A program made the translations under genes and the position numbers. Of a stretch of DNA of 64,000 nucleotides, positions 50,252 through 60,540 are shown piece by piece; position 1 is the stretch's first letter, and the number at the start of each line of letters is the position of its first letter. The notes beneath the pieces were generated by a model. That model ran no database searches. It saw nothing but the letters and a program-made list of their open reading frames with translations, and was not told the origin of the DNA. This DNA is from Burhinus oedicnemus (taxonomy: Eukaryota > Chordata > Aves > Charadriiformes > Burhinidae), in contig VFFE01007216.1 of the NCBI GenBank assembly GCA_008921705.1, forward strand, positions 1,828,905-1,892,904. Reading direction: 5' to 3'.

Positions 50252-50399
50252 GGATGGGATGGGATGGGATGGGATGGGACGGGATGGGATATTTTCAGTT
50301 GGAAGGGACCTACAATGACCATGTAGTCCAACTGCCTGACCACTTCAGGGCTCACCAAAAGTTAAAGCATGTTATAAAGCACATTGTCCAAATGACAGC
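50252..50399 (-). mobile_element. CR1 LINE 3' end with GGGAT tail array
   Basis: The left edge is a (GGGAT)n array (50252-50290, one unit changed to GGGAC), which is the 3' tail of some bird CR1s. The sequence 'attttcagttggaagggacctacaatgaccatgtagtccaactgcctgaccacttcagggct' follows, typical of another avian CR1 subfamily in reverse orientation. It is recognisable to about 50399 and then lost. It encodes nothing. Confidence 0.88.
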
Positions 50400-50524
50400 C
50401 TTCCCTGTGCCACCACAGCCTTGGTCCTGCTAGGGCATGAAGGGGCTGAGGACCTGTGCCTGTGCCCACAGAAGTGGCCCGGCACACTGGATCTAGGAGA
50501 CCCCAGATGAGACCAAGCCCCACA
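50400..50524. other. GC-richer spacer
   Basis: No clear repeat or gene. Several short frames are open on both strands because of the GC-rich, low-stop composition. Confidence 0.45.
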
Positions 50525-50680
50525 AGCACTGTACAAACTAAGCACCAGGCAGTCCACTGCCCCAAGGAATTCCTTATTAAGATGGATGAGAGAAGACAGG
50601 CTGCTCAGGAAACGATGCACAGGCAGAACAACAGACTGAGGCCAAACTGTAACTTGGGAGCAGAGCCAGAGACACTGAAG
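50525..50680 (-). mobile_element. MIR-related SINE, reverse orientation (tentative)
   Basis: 'agcactgtacaaactaagcaccaggcagtccactgccccaaggaattcctta' resembles the reverse complement of the old SINE tail 'tgtaagctcttcggggcagggactgtct...tgtacagtgc'. 'gaagacaggctgctcaggaaacgatgcacagg' and 'cttgggagcagagccagaga' continue the MIR-like pattern. The similarity is spread out and diverged. Confidence 0.4.
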
Positions 50681-50704
50681 TCAGAGGGCCCTGCCCCCTC
50701 CCTC

Positions 50705-50708
<4 letters not shown>

Positions 50709-50738
<30 letters not shown>
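50709..50738. repeat. Poly-T tract (30 bases)
   Basis: An uninterrupted run of 30 T, the longest homopolymer in the window, follows a C/T-rich stretch (50693-50708). It may mark the poly-A tail of a minus-strand retrosequence, but none is recognised to its right. Confidence 0.95.
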
Positions 50739-50743
<5 letters not shown>

Positions 50744-52156
50744 GGCGTTTCAGCCCATGACTGATTCCTCACCAACTGTCCACAAACATACCCCATCAAA
50801 TGGCTCATTAAGCCTAACCTGCTGGTGCAATTTACACATCTCTCCCCTTGCTTTCCCCTCAAAGAAGGAACAACTTCAAAAATAAGATGTACCTCCTTTT
50901 GCACTTACACAATAATACACCATTGAAAACCTACTGTGGATATTGCATACTGAGAAAGGTGCTGTAAAAATTAAAGATATAGACTGCTATCACTGGGCTG
51001 TGTACAGATGTCAGAAATAACCAAAAGCTTGATACAAAGGCAGCAGTAAACAAAGAGATACAGATCTTCAAGGGATGTTGAAGAGCTGTGGTCTCTGAAA
51101 AACAGTGATGCTTCTACATGTAGTTTCCTAGCTGATCTAAACTTTTCTTGACCTCCCAAGAGAAGCTACAGTTCTTGGTATATCTGGTGACATCACCACT
51201 CTCACTCCAGCTCAGCATCCTGGCATCCACTTCAGTTCCTACAGCTCTGACCACAATGGGAGCAGAGCAATACCAAGCAATACTTTCAAAAACTAGCTCC
51301 TTGGATTTCAGCACCATCTTGAATCACGTGCCAGGAGAAGCAAGCACTTAGGAGAAGCACATCTGTCAAGCAGTGTATTTTCTAGCAGCACTCCTCTCTT
51401 GAGCTCTCCCCAGCTCTGCAACCCCCTGCCCCAGCCAGCTGACCAGCAAAGCACGAATCTGACTGACGTGCTGCATCTGGCGCAGATGATCCTGAAGCAG
51501 GACGCTGGCCACTGTACACTGCTGCACTTCAGTGAGGTATCCAGTCTGCCTGCACAGGAAAGGGAAATGAGAGGCAAATTCTGTTGGGACCCTTCTCTAA
51601 GCAAGAGACATGACAGGTCTGAATGTAAGATGTGAGCTGAAAACCTCTGGAATCAATAGGATTGGCTTCCCCAAGCTTTGAACCTCACCCATCCAGTGTA
51701 GCACCACTACTAATGTATTCAGGAAAGGTAATAATGAACATTGTGCTCAGGAGAAGTTTGTGATGTTAAGCTCTGTTTGCTTAAAACATGCTGTTTCAAC
51801 TAAGCTTACCCAGCTAGAGCTTGCTGTAGTACACACTGACTACAAACTCCTCAGTGGAGAGACAGCAAGATAAAAAGTCACACAGCATATTTATCAGTCA
51901 GCGTTTTCATGACAAGCTACTGCTCCTTGACAAAAGACTCCAGAACACCTAAGACTTTACTGGAGTTTCAGTATTGGCATTTTCACAACCACAAAGACTA
52001 TGGTTCATTTTTCTTAATTTAAAATTCATTTTATTATTCATGTAAAAATATATTATCACACTTGTCTAGAAGTCAGTTCATTATAAAAGTACCTCATTGC
52101 ATTATTTCAGATCATCATAACATTGTGTGCTAATTTTTATTATAAATTAAGGTAAC
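50739..52156. other. Unique non-coding DNA
   Basis: No gene is supported. Plus-strand frames at 51148-51351 and 51399-51635 and a minus-strand frame at 51308-51604 overlap in a GC-richer stretch (51170-51600). None has a known domain. Confidence 0.5.
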
Positions 52157-52222
52157 GTAGACTGTAAGATCTTGGGGCTGGATCTATCCTTTTTGTTCTG
52201 CATTTCTGTAAAGAGCAGGAGA
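52157..52222 (+). mobile_element. MIR-related SINE 3' tail
   Basis: 'tagactgtaagatcttggggctggatctatcctttttgttctgcatttctgtaaagagcagg' follows the old SINE tail 'tagattgtaagctcttcggggcagggaccgtctttttgttctgtgtttgtacagcgcc'. The body upstream is not recognisable. Confidence 0.5.
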
Positions 52223-52559
52223 AAGGGTCTTGAGCTGTGACTTACATTCATAGGAACTGCCACAATACTTACAAAGTAACAAGAAAGTAACAGTTCGATG
52301 CTCCCATCGTTTGTGTTAAAATGCCGCAATGTTATAGCATCTCTCTTGTACATTTTAGCATGTTATATGACAGAAAATCAAGTCACCTTTACTTTGTCCT
52401 GAAGTGATAGCACAAACACAAATATAAAAATAAGCAAAGGACAAAAGCCCTCCTGTGTTCTGAAACAAACCAGATCAATCAAAAGTAGTGTTACAAATAA
52501 TTAATTATAATAATTACAATTATATGGTAAAGGCCAGACACTGCTTGAATGCAGAGTTA
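52223..52559. other. Unique non-coding DNA
   Basis: AT-rich, without gene or repeat. It contains a TAATTA-rich patch (52499-52520, 'ataattaattataataatta'). Confidence 0.5.
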
Positions 52560-53160
52560 AGAACATCCATGTGGCTAAATGTTGCAATTCCATATTAAAA
52601 CATGCTTGATACACTTCCAAACTTCAGTCTTTTAACTCTGTTTCTGTGTATGCATAATAGCTATTTCTGGGATAATTACAACAACCCTGCAACGTTCTAT
52701 TGATTTTGAAATATGCACAAGATTACAGCATATATTAACTTGAACCGCAAAATACTAACTTAATTAATCTGCATGAACATGCTGAACTTTGTAACATTTA
52801 ATAGACATCCACAACCTTTAGCATTAAAGTAGCTGTACACATGCACTCAAGATAGTAAAGGACTGTAAAATATGTATCTTGTCAGTGTTTCATTTCAATT
52901 TACCCTAGAAAAACAAATATCTGCTGGTTCAGAGTTCAACTGCTCCATGTTTTTCAAATTTCACAACAAACTATGCAAATGATAGTCTCAAATCAGAATA
53001 TTCTGTCTTTTGACATATTGTCCAAAACTCTCACGTAGTCTTTTTTAACATAAATGAATTGTCTAGTGCCCATTAATTTTGCAAAAGTAAAATAAAATTG
53101 AAACTCAATTAAAAAAAGAGCTATTCCAATCTTTTAAAAGAAGCATACGTTAAATATATA
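52560..53160. promoter_or_regulatory. Candidate conserved regulatory block
   Basis: This 600-bp repeat-free, AT-rich block has a perfect POU octamer ATGCAAAT (52973-52980), a TTAATTAA palindrome (52760-52767), TATGCATAAT-type POU/homeodomain sites near 52649, several TAAT cores and no open frame of note. CpG is nearly absent. These features fit long vertebrate conserved non-coding elements that act as developmental enhancers. Conservation itself was not tested. Confidence 0.35.
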
Positions 53161-56100
53161 TGGAAACTGCAGTACTGCATATTAAACACAGAAGAACTGG
53201 AATTAAAGTACACATTAAATATTCAACAAAATGGCTTCAAAGAAGCAACTCCTGTCTCCTGGATGAGGACACTCAGGTAACTACATTTAGTTAGGGACTT
53301 TTGTGGGCTTCCTGGGCAAATAATGGGCTCTAATCTCAGTTATTCACGATGAAAAGAAGGCAAAGTCATAAAATGGCATTAAAGGCACATTATCTGCCAA
53401 TACAGCCTGCTCCAAATGTGATTATTACTTGTAGAACATGAGCTTTAACAAGAAAGCCATTTGGAATCACTGGATTTTTTTCATTGGTGTTTGTTCTGTC
53501 GTAAGTCAGTTACTTGTAATTCCCGCATCCCTCGTGTTCTTAATAGCATCAGAGAGGCTGCTGTAGCAGAGGGGACATGGGTGGTACAATACCTGGCAAA
53601 CAGCTTGGGTGCTCCATGGGGCTCTAGTAATGCATGGGGAGAGCTTTCTTGTTCATGGCCAGAGAGCTTTCCTGAAGATGGGTCAAATTAAAGACTAATT
53701 CAAAAGTGCCTGTTATTTACCAGAGAAGTCTCTTGGATATCAGATAAAAAGGCAATTTTCTTTTCTTTTTATAAATAGCTCGACTATTCAGTTATTAGTC
53801 TTTCATATATATGAATATATATGAATATATATTTTTAGTATTGTTTTTGCTATTTACATGTTTCCAGGCATACAGCTAAATTCTTTTTTCCAAGGAGCTC
53901 TCTCTACACAACCATTACTGGTCAGGACTGGAAACTGAAGCTTTGGTAAGACAGATCTCTGGTTAGACTTCACTTGGCTCTTTTTATGAGGACTTGTTAC
54001 ATGCAATAAATACGTGCAAGTTGCAAGTCTTGTACAGGCTGCCAAGCAAGAAGCTAGGTGAGGCAAAATCTAGGCACAATAATAGAGGTTTACCTGCTGT
54101 GTCTTTATTTTGTGTGTAAGATTGACATAGACTAAAGGCCCTGAGTTTTATAAACCATCAAGCATCTATCCTTTCAAGATTAGGCACACAAGCAGGTTTA
54201 TGAAATCTGGCTTGGGCTGCAGTGATGGCCTACTATCCAGCCACTGTGTGGCCCCCAGCCTCCCCCAGCCTATCTCCCCCCTAGACTACATGCACCCCTC
54301 CCTCTCTTGCCCAGCACTGCAGTCAGTCAACCTTATGACCAGCATGCAAGAATGCACAACTGCAAAAGCTGAGGGTCCTAAAACTCACTGCTTCTGCAGA
54401 TCATCCTCACACCATGCTGTTGGCAGAAGCTGAATGTAATAGCATACCTATTAAAATATTTCAGCCACTGAAACATTTCTTTTCATCCCTTTCCAAAAGC
54501 CCAAGGGTCAGTAGACACTATTATATGCTAAATGTTCCCCAGGTACAGCATGGACCAAGTTTTTACAGTCATGTACACAAGAAAGCCCTTAGAAGAGGGG
54601 CTTTCCTGTGCTGATGCACTTGGCCATAACAGTAACCACAAAAAGACAACCCTGCATTAACAAGACATTAAAAGTCCTGGAAGCCAAGAAAGATCCCAAA
54701 GCACAAGGAGAACTCTGACCAGCCCATGCCTAGAGGGAATGGGACTTTGGCGAGTGGAGGATCATTAACTCAGTTTTACTGAATGACATCCATGGGTGCA
54801 ATGGCACCCAAGCAGTGACCCTGCCAGCAAAGTCTGGTAGCTTGCCTCTACTCACTTGACAGCAGAAGAAGTGTCCCGGGTCTTACTGACCCAGCTGTGG
54901 TGTGGGATCCCAGGAATTCCCAAAATAGAAGCCAGTCTGCATGGTTGCATTTTGAAAAAAGACATGGGGTTTGGGATGGTTGCTGTTATTCTTTTGATAC
55001 ATTATCACTTCAGCCAAAACAGAAAGACAAAACACAAAATGCTGTCGTGATATGACAGCATGGCTCTTACTTGCTCCCCTTAGCAGCTGGTACCATTTAA
55101 AGAAGCTGGGTGGAGGCTATGAGCCTTTTTTCTGTTAGTAAATAAAAACAGTATCTATTGGGACTCGATTATCCTGCATCAGGACTGGATTATTTTAATG
55201 AAACAAGACCTATGTGGAAAAAAATTGCTAATGACTACAGTCATTCTGAAGTCTTAGTGCTGTCTTAGAGCAGATGAAACTCTGAAAGAAGTTTAGAGGA
55301 CTTCACATAGCATCCTCAAGCTGAGCTAGAGCACTTTCTCTTTCTACACATTACACACACGCAAATGGAGAGGGACAGTCTGAGAAAGCTGTAGGAAAGC
55401 AAGCGCAAGTGCACCACTCAATAATGACACCAGGGTTACTGTCACTTTAACAAGCTTCTACTACAGTGCTATTATCATTCAAAGCTTCTTATCACACCAA
55501 GTGCAAATATTATGACTAGCTGAACATCTAGAGTAATCATTGCTGTAACTGTGTACGTATATTTGTATTTAATATTGAGGGCTGTTGCTGTCACCAGGCT
55601 ATAAAAACCAAACTGGCATTAACATCAGTGCTGAGGATTTGCATAACGCTGACAAGGATAAAGACTGGCACATTGCTTTATGTGCACTATGCAGGCAGCT
55701 TCTCATTGCAGCACAGAGCAAATGGCTGACCAACACCAGCCAAGATTAGAGGGTTTCTCAGCAGATGCCAACTTGACAGCCGACTGAATAAAAAGGGGCA
55801 CAGCAAAGAAGCACCGTTCAAAACAGAGGGAGCCCCATCCACAAAGCTAGAAATGATCTTGTGGCTGCCTAACTCAACAATGATTAAACAGAGTCTGAGT
55901 TGAAACTCCAACATGTCTGGCAAACAGGGGCCTTCTTCATAGGGCTTTTTCAGGAGGGAGGCATGCTAGTGCAAGGACCCTTTGAGGATGGGCCACTAGC
56001 AGATCACATCTACTAAAGCTGCCAGGGAGAATCTGAAATACTACACAGTCACCAGCCAGATGCTCAAAGATGAACCATAGGTTCTTATTTTGCAAAAAAG

Positions 56101-56443
56101 ATCTACCAATTGGACTTTGGTAGATTTTCAGAGCATGAAAGCTTCCAAGCTGTGCCTTAGTCATAGCCCACTGACACTGGTTAACCCTTTATGACATTAT
56201 CCAGGGACTCAAGACAAGGGGTGCTGTGCTCTCCTCTGCTACAAAGCTTCATCTTCCAGAGTGGCCAGGGGTTCCCACTGACAAGAGTTGGGGAAAGTGT
56301 TGGACATTCCTGAAAATGTCTCCATTGATCTCTCAGTGCCTCAGTGTGTGAAACAGCAACACCTTACTGCCTGAAAGACTGCAAAGTTCAGACACAGCAG
56401 AAAAGGAGAAGTGGTACAGTGACTGCAGTGACCCCTCATTCTC
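53161..56443. other. Unique non-coding DNA
   Basis: No gene is visible. It includes a TATATATGAA-type microsatellite at about 53804-53836. 54200-54330 is C-rich. The left target duplication TTCTC (56439-56443) of the next LTR ends this stretch. Confidence 0.55.
53804..53836. repeat. ATATATATGA microsatellite
   Basis: About three units of a ten-base ATATATATGA pattern, the last incomplete, run into a T-run. Confidence 0.85.
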
Positions 56444-56874
56444 TGTGACGGTGTGCTCCACCAACAACCTGACCTTTATCTCCCATAACCCTGCCCAAGT
56501 GATAACCACCCATGGTGGTCATAATGGGTGCATCTAGTTGTGATGGATGCATCCAGCTCAATGTGGTTTCAGGGATACAGATAACAACACAATAGCCAAG
56601 GGCTAACTTGAGCAATGCGCCCACCTAACCACAACACTGGTACTATGGTCAATATGCAAATATAACTATAACTCTATCATCTTACCCCCATAGATAGTGA
56701 ACAGCCCAAGAGCCCTTTGAGCTGTCCTGCATGGCAGCAGGCTGCATGCCAGGATCCCCCCTTGAGTAGGGATGCCTCTCAAGGTTACTTCTTGAGATTC
56801 AGAGATTCCTTGCCGCAACAGATGCTCATTAAGTGACTAATATCATGCTAAACTTTGAAATCTTAGCTAAGTGA

Positions 56875-56880
56875 TATAAA
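56875..56880 (+). promoter_or_regulatory. LTR TATA box
   Basis: TATAAA in the context GTGATATAAAGG, 279 bases before the poly-A signal. It would start transcription around 56905 and lies about 215 bases after the octamer site. Present activity is unknown. Confidence 0.65.
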
Positions 56881-57153
56881 GGATTGATCACACATGTATA
56901 ACCCTTTAGACATAAACTGTTGACCAAGTCTGGGACTAGGGTTGGATCCAGCCACACATAGACTCCTCTCTGAGAAGGAGTTTAGAAAGCAAGGGAGTCC
57001 TTTCTGCACCTCGACTCAACGGGAGGGTTTCCCTGACAGTTCTGTCTGACCCTGTCCTCTATGCAGTAATTAACCAAGTGTGTCTTGCCAATGAATCTTG
57101 TTAAAACACTGTTGCATTTACTATGAAACTTTGTTAAATCCCTGTTTTATATC

Positions 57154-57159
57154 AATAAA
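57154..57159 (+). terminator. LTR polyadenylation signal (AATAAA)
   Basis: Canonical AATAAA preceded by TTTATATC and followed by a T/C-rich stretch (57170-57178) that can serve as the downstream element. It lies 50 bases from the 3' end of the LTR. Confidence 0.65.
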
Positions 57160-57214
57160 TGTATCACTGCTTCTCTCTACAAGTGAAGTGCATCACTCCA
57201 ACCATGACATTCTC

Positions 57215-60200
57215 ACAACTACTTCTTCAATGAAAGCAATGCAAAACTGCCTTAAACACACAAAGGTCTTGTATCATTGTTCAAATCTTACTGTACTGGA
57301 AAGACTTGTGTTAAATTTATGTCAAAGTTAAAATCACTGACTTAGATCAGATGCAAACTTGACCGCTGTCATTAACTAAGATCTGGTCACAAATGAGGAA
57401 GATTTTTACAGTTTCAATTTCTTATAGAACAAAGGAAGCAGAATGTTCTGTGAATTAATCTACGGTAGGATCACAGAAGACTATATCCACAAAGAAATCA
57501 TGGACACATGATCACCTGTGCAACACCTACCATTACTGACAGCAGCATGTTACTACTGCTTCCATTTTGAGGAACTCACTCTCCAGAAAGAAAACTGCAC
57601 ACAGTAAGGCGGTCACATTGAAACAGAAGAGGAAGGAATGTGTGCGCTGCAGCACTGGGTATCTATAATGGAATATGGGCTCTGTGTCACAGAAACATAC
57701 ACTTGTTTTGGCTAGATTGTTTCTGTCTTGCTTTTCACCGGCACTAAATTCATCATTATGAACATACAAAGTTGAAAGCCCTCAACAGTGGCACTAATTA
57801 ATTTTTTTAAAGTGATGTTAAATCCTAAATGAGATTTTGCAAATTGCTACTTGGATCACTTTTGCTGGTACCAAACAAACTGAATGATTCAAACAATGGC
57901 ACTAATCAAATTCTGAAAAGCCTAGTGACCCCCTGCTCTTGCTTGATAACTGTGAAACAGTGCGAGAGAGGGCAGGAGGCTGCAAGATTAAAGTTAAAGA
58001 GGCTCAGGAGGAAATCGAAGCCAGTGATGCTTTATGTTGCTACATTGTGCTAGGAAAGCAAGCCAGCAGATTTGCTGTCCTGGAAAAGGAGACAGAATTT
58101 GCAAAAGTTTCCAGTGCACAACTTCCAGAAAGCAACTGCTCAGGTGCAATATATAACAACACAGTTATATTTTGCAAATGTTTTAATATACTCAAGTCTT
58201 CTGGATATATACTTGGATGTTCGCAGTGCTAAAACACAACTGCGTCATTTCTAATGACTTTGGCTTCATAATCCTGAGCATAGCAGTAACTAGCTATAGA
58301 AAATATCACCAGTGTAATATTCCCTATCCGTGAACAGCAGCAACTGCTGCTGTTACTTCAGACACTTATAGGTTTTTACTCTTTTGCAAACAGACAGATG
58401 AACCTACATTGAATACAGGCCTCATTCAATTTTCTAATACAGCTGGCACATAGACATCATAACGCACCTGGCTGCCGCAGCTTATGTCTGTGTTCATTCA
58501 GTCCGTGATATCACCCAGTGTGACCTAGCATAGGACACTGGGTATCAAACAACACTAGAAAGTAGAAGAGAAAGAAAAATGGCTCTTTTAAACACTAGGC
58601 ACCGTTCCATTCCATCTAGAAGGGCACTTTAAATCAGTATTTCCTAACTATGACAGTAATTGAAATTTAACAGGGCAAGTATTATACAGTGAACACTGCT
58701 AAGTATGTTTTATATAAAGATTAGATCTAATAAGACACTTGTCATATATTCCACAACTGCCAAATGATTTTTAAAAACAGATTTATTGAGGGTGACCGGC
58801 TGTATAAAAGTCTGTATGACCTGTAACATTGTAGTTAAAGAAACATTATCAGCTTCAAAAAACAGTGAAATTACTTTATCTATTATGGTTACAAATGGTG
58901 ACTAACTCTGTTACAAGTGAACTACACTAGCAAAGGGAAAACCATTCCCTGTACTTCTTTAAGTAAGCTTCATTGTACATTCGAAAGCAGTTTGTATCTA
59001 GATGGGTTCAGAGTTTTGCTTTTGATTAGTTGTCTCAGGCAGCAGCTATCTGGGGTTGCTATGCTCATATCCATTTACTTCCTCTTGGCAAAAGACTCTT
59101 AGAAGCATCACTGGGGATGCAGAATAAAGCTTTTATATTTTAAAATTACATATTTTAAAATAACTCAGTTGGGGCCTCTATTTTTAAGGACATTCTGTAA
59201 GTCAGTTTCAAAGACTTAAAAATTGGCAGTGATGCTAAGCTCTATGCTCACGCTGAGATTACATACGTATATATGTAAAAATACATGTATGTATATATAT
59301 ACACAAAAATTAATATACATAATCAAGCTATGACATTCAAATTCAACTTCAGACTTGGATTTTTAAGATACTGTCCTGAGCAGCAGCGGGACTATCATTT
59401 GGCCAAGTAACTAAGAAAAGAAAGATGTAGTTGTGAAGTTGGGCTCTGAGCTGATTTGGTTTCTCCAAGTTTTCTACCCACTTTCTGAAATGAGTACAGT
59501 AGGCCGTTGCAGGCCGTTAATGCAACATTCTGATCAGTGCAAGAATCCAAGTTATGTTTTTTTAAAAACACAGTTTATAATACCTTGGTATAAAGCTGTC
59601 TCTAATTTCATTCTTAGTCATGTCTCTCATAATTTTTTTTTTTCATTAATGAAAATTCATGCTCTTATGTTTCAGAGCTTTCAAAGAAACAGTTGCCAGG
59701 GTTGATCACTACAAATGTACACTGTCAGCATGGCACCATTATCACCTCTTCTTAAATTAATATCAGGTAGTTTACTCCATCTCAAGCATATATCCTGAGA
59801 CAATCAGTTTAATGGCCTACGCAGGTGCACTGCCAAAATCAAGACAGATAGAGCAAGACAGCCAGAAGGTTACCTTATGTCTTTTCTAATGCCTCATTTT
59901 AAGTTACCTTTAATTCTGCAAATCCATATTTCCATATTTGAAGCTCCTCATAACAAGATTTATATCACCCATCCTTATTCTCCTTCATTTAAACTTCCTG
60001 CTTCAGCTGACCAATAAATATGCCACCTTCTACAATTCTAGTAAAGGAAGTTTTCTATGGTCTGCTGTCATGACGTTGTAGTCTAAATACAAATGCTCCG
60101 AAGAAACCATGCATTCACAGATGGCTTTCAACCGATTATGTTGTCCAGCTATAAGCATGTAAAGGCTCAAACTGGAGAAAAGTATTCTGTTTGCACTGGG

Positions 60201-60429
60201 AACATGCGGGAAAGCTCATATACTATTTAAAGAGATACTGTGCAGTTCCTGTTTGCTACAGCTGCGAAGCCACATGAGCATAATTATTTCAGTGAAGCCT
60301 CTTCTGCTGACTAGGTAGATACACAAAGACAGTGCAGCTGTTAGAAATAAGGTCCAGATCCATAAACATATCTATAAGCTTTTGATTTCAAGGGGCTAAA
60401 AGCTGAAAAATGCCTCTGTGGATCTGCAT
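57215..60429. other. Unique non-coding DNA
   Basis: No gene or confident repeat is recognised apart from the AT microsatellite near 59265. Overlapping short frames at 57829-58254 lie in three plus-strand frames and have no domains. Confidence 0.55.
59261..59305. repeat. TA/TG compound microsatellite
   Basis: ACATACGTATATATG followed by TACATGTATGTATATATATACACA: interrupted TA, TG and CA dinucleotide units, partly self-complementary. Confidence 0.85.
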
Positions 60430-60540
60430 ACAAGTCAGGAGATCTCTTCCCACCTCTGCCACAAATTTCTTAGCGTGACCTTCGTCACATCACTTTAGCC
60501 TCATCCTTTACCTCACCTACCTGTGAACAGAGGAAAGGGG
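60430..60540 (+). mobile_element. MIR SINE fragment
   Basis: 'aagtcaggagatctcttcccacctctgccacaaatttcttagcgtgaccttcgtcacatcactttagcctcatcctttacctc' follows the MIR head-core region ('gtcaggagacctgggttct...cagctctgccacaaacttcctgtgtgaccttgggcaagtcacttaacctc'). The 3' half is degraded. Confidence 0.8.

Larger units (their letters stand above)
56444..57209 (+). mobile_element. Solo LTR of an endogenous retrovirus, second family
   Basis: The 766-bp element begins TGTGACGGTGTGCTCCACCA and ends CCAACCATGACA. Perfect 5-bp duplications TTCTC flank it (56439-56443 and 57210-57214). A TATA box (TATAAA, 56875-56880), a poly-A signal (AATAAA, 57154-57159, 50 bases before the end) and the order between them set the plus orientation. 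A perfect octamer ATGCAAAT sits in U3 at 56654-56661. The sequence does not resemble the LTRs at 15506 and 49019 except at its terminal bases, so it belongs to another family. The 5-bp duplication suggests an ERVL-like integrase, but the class is not certain. No internal viral sequence is attached. Confidence 0.88.

Noticed and set aside
51148..51635. Cluster of open frames in GC-richer DNA
   Set aside because: Frames on both strands overlap, none has a recognised domain, and no clear splice pair brackets them.
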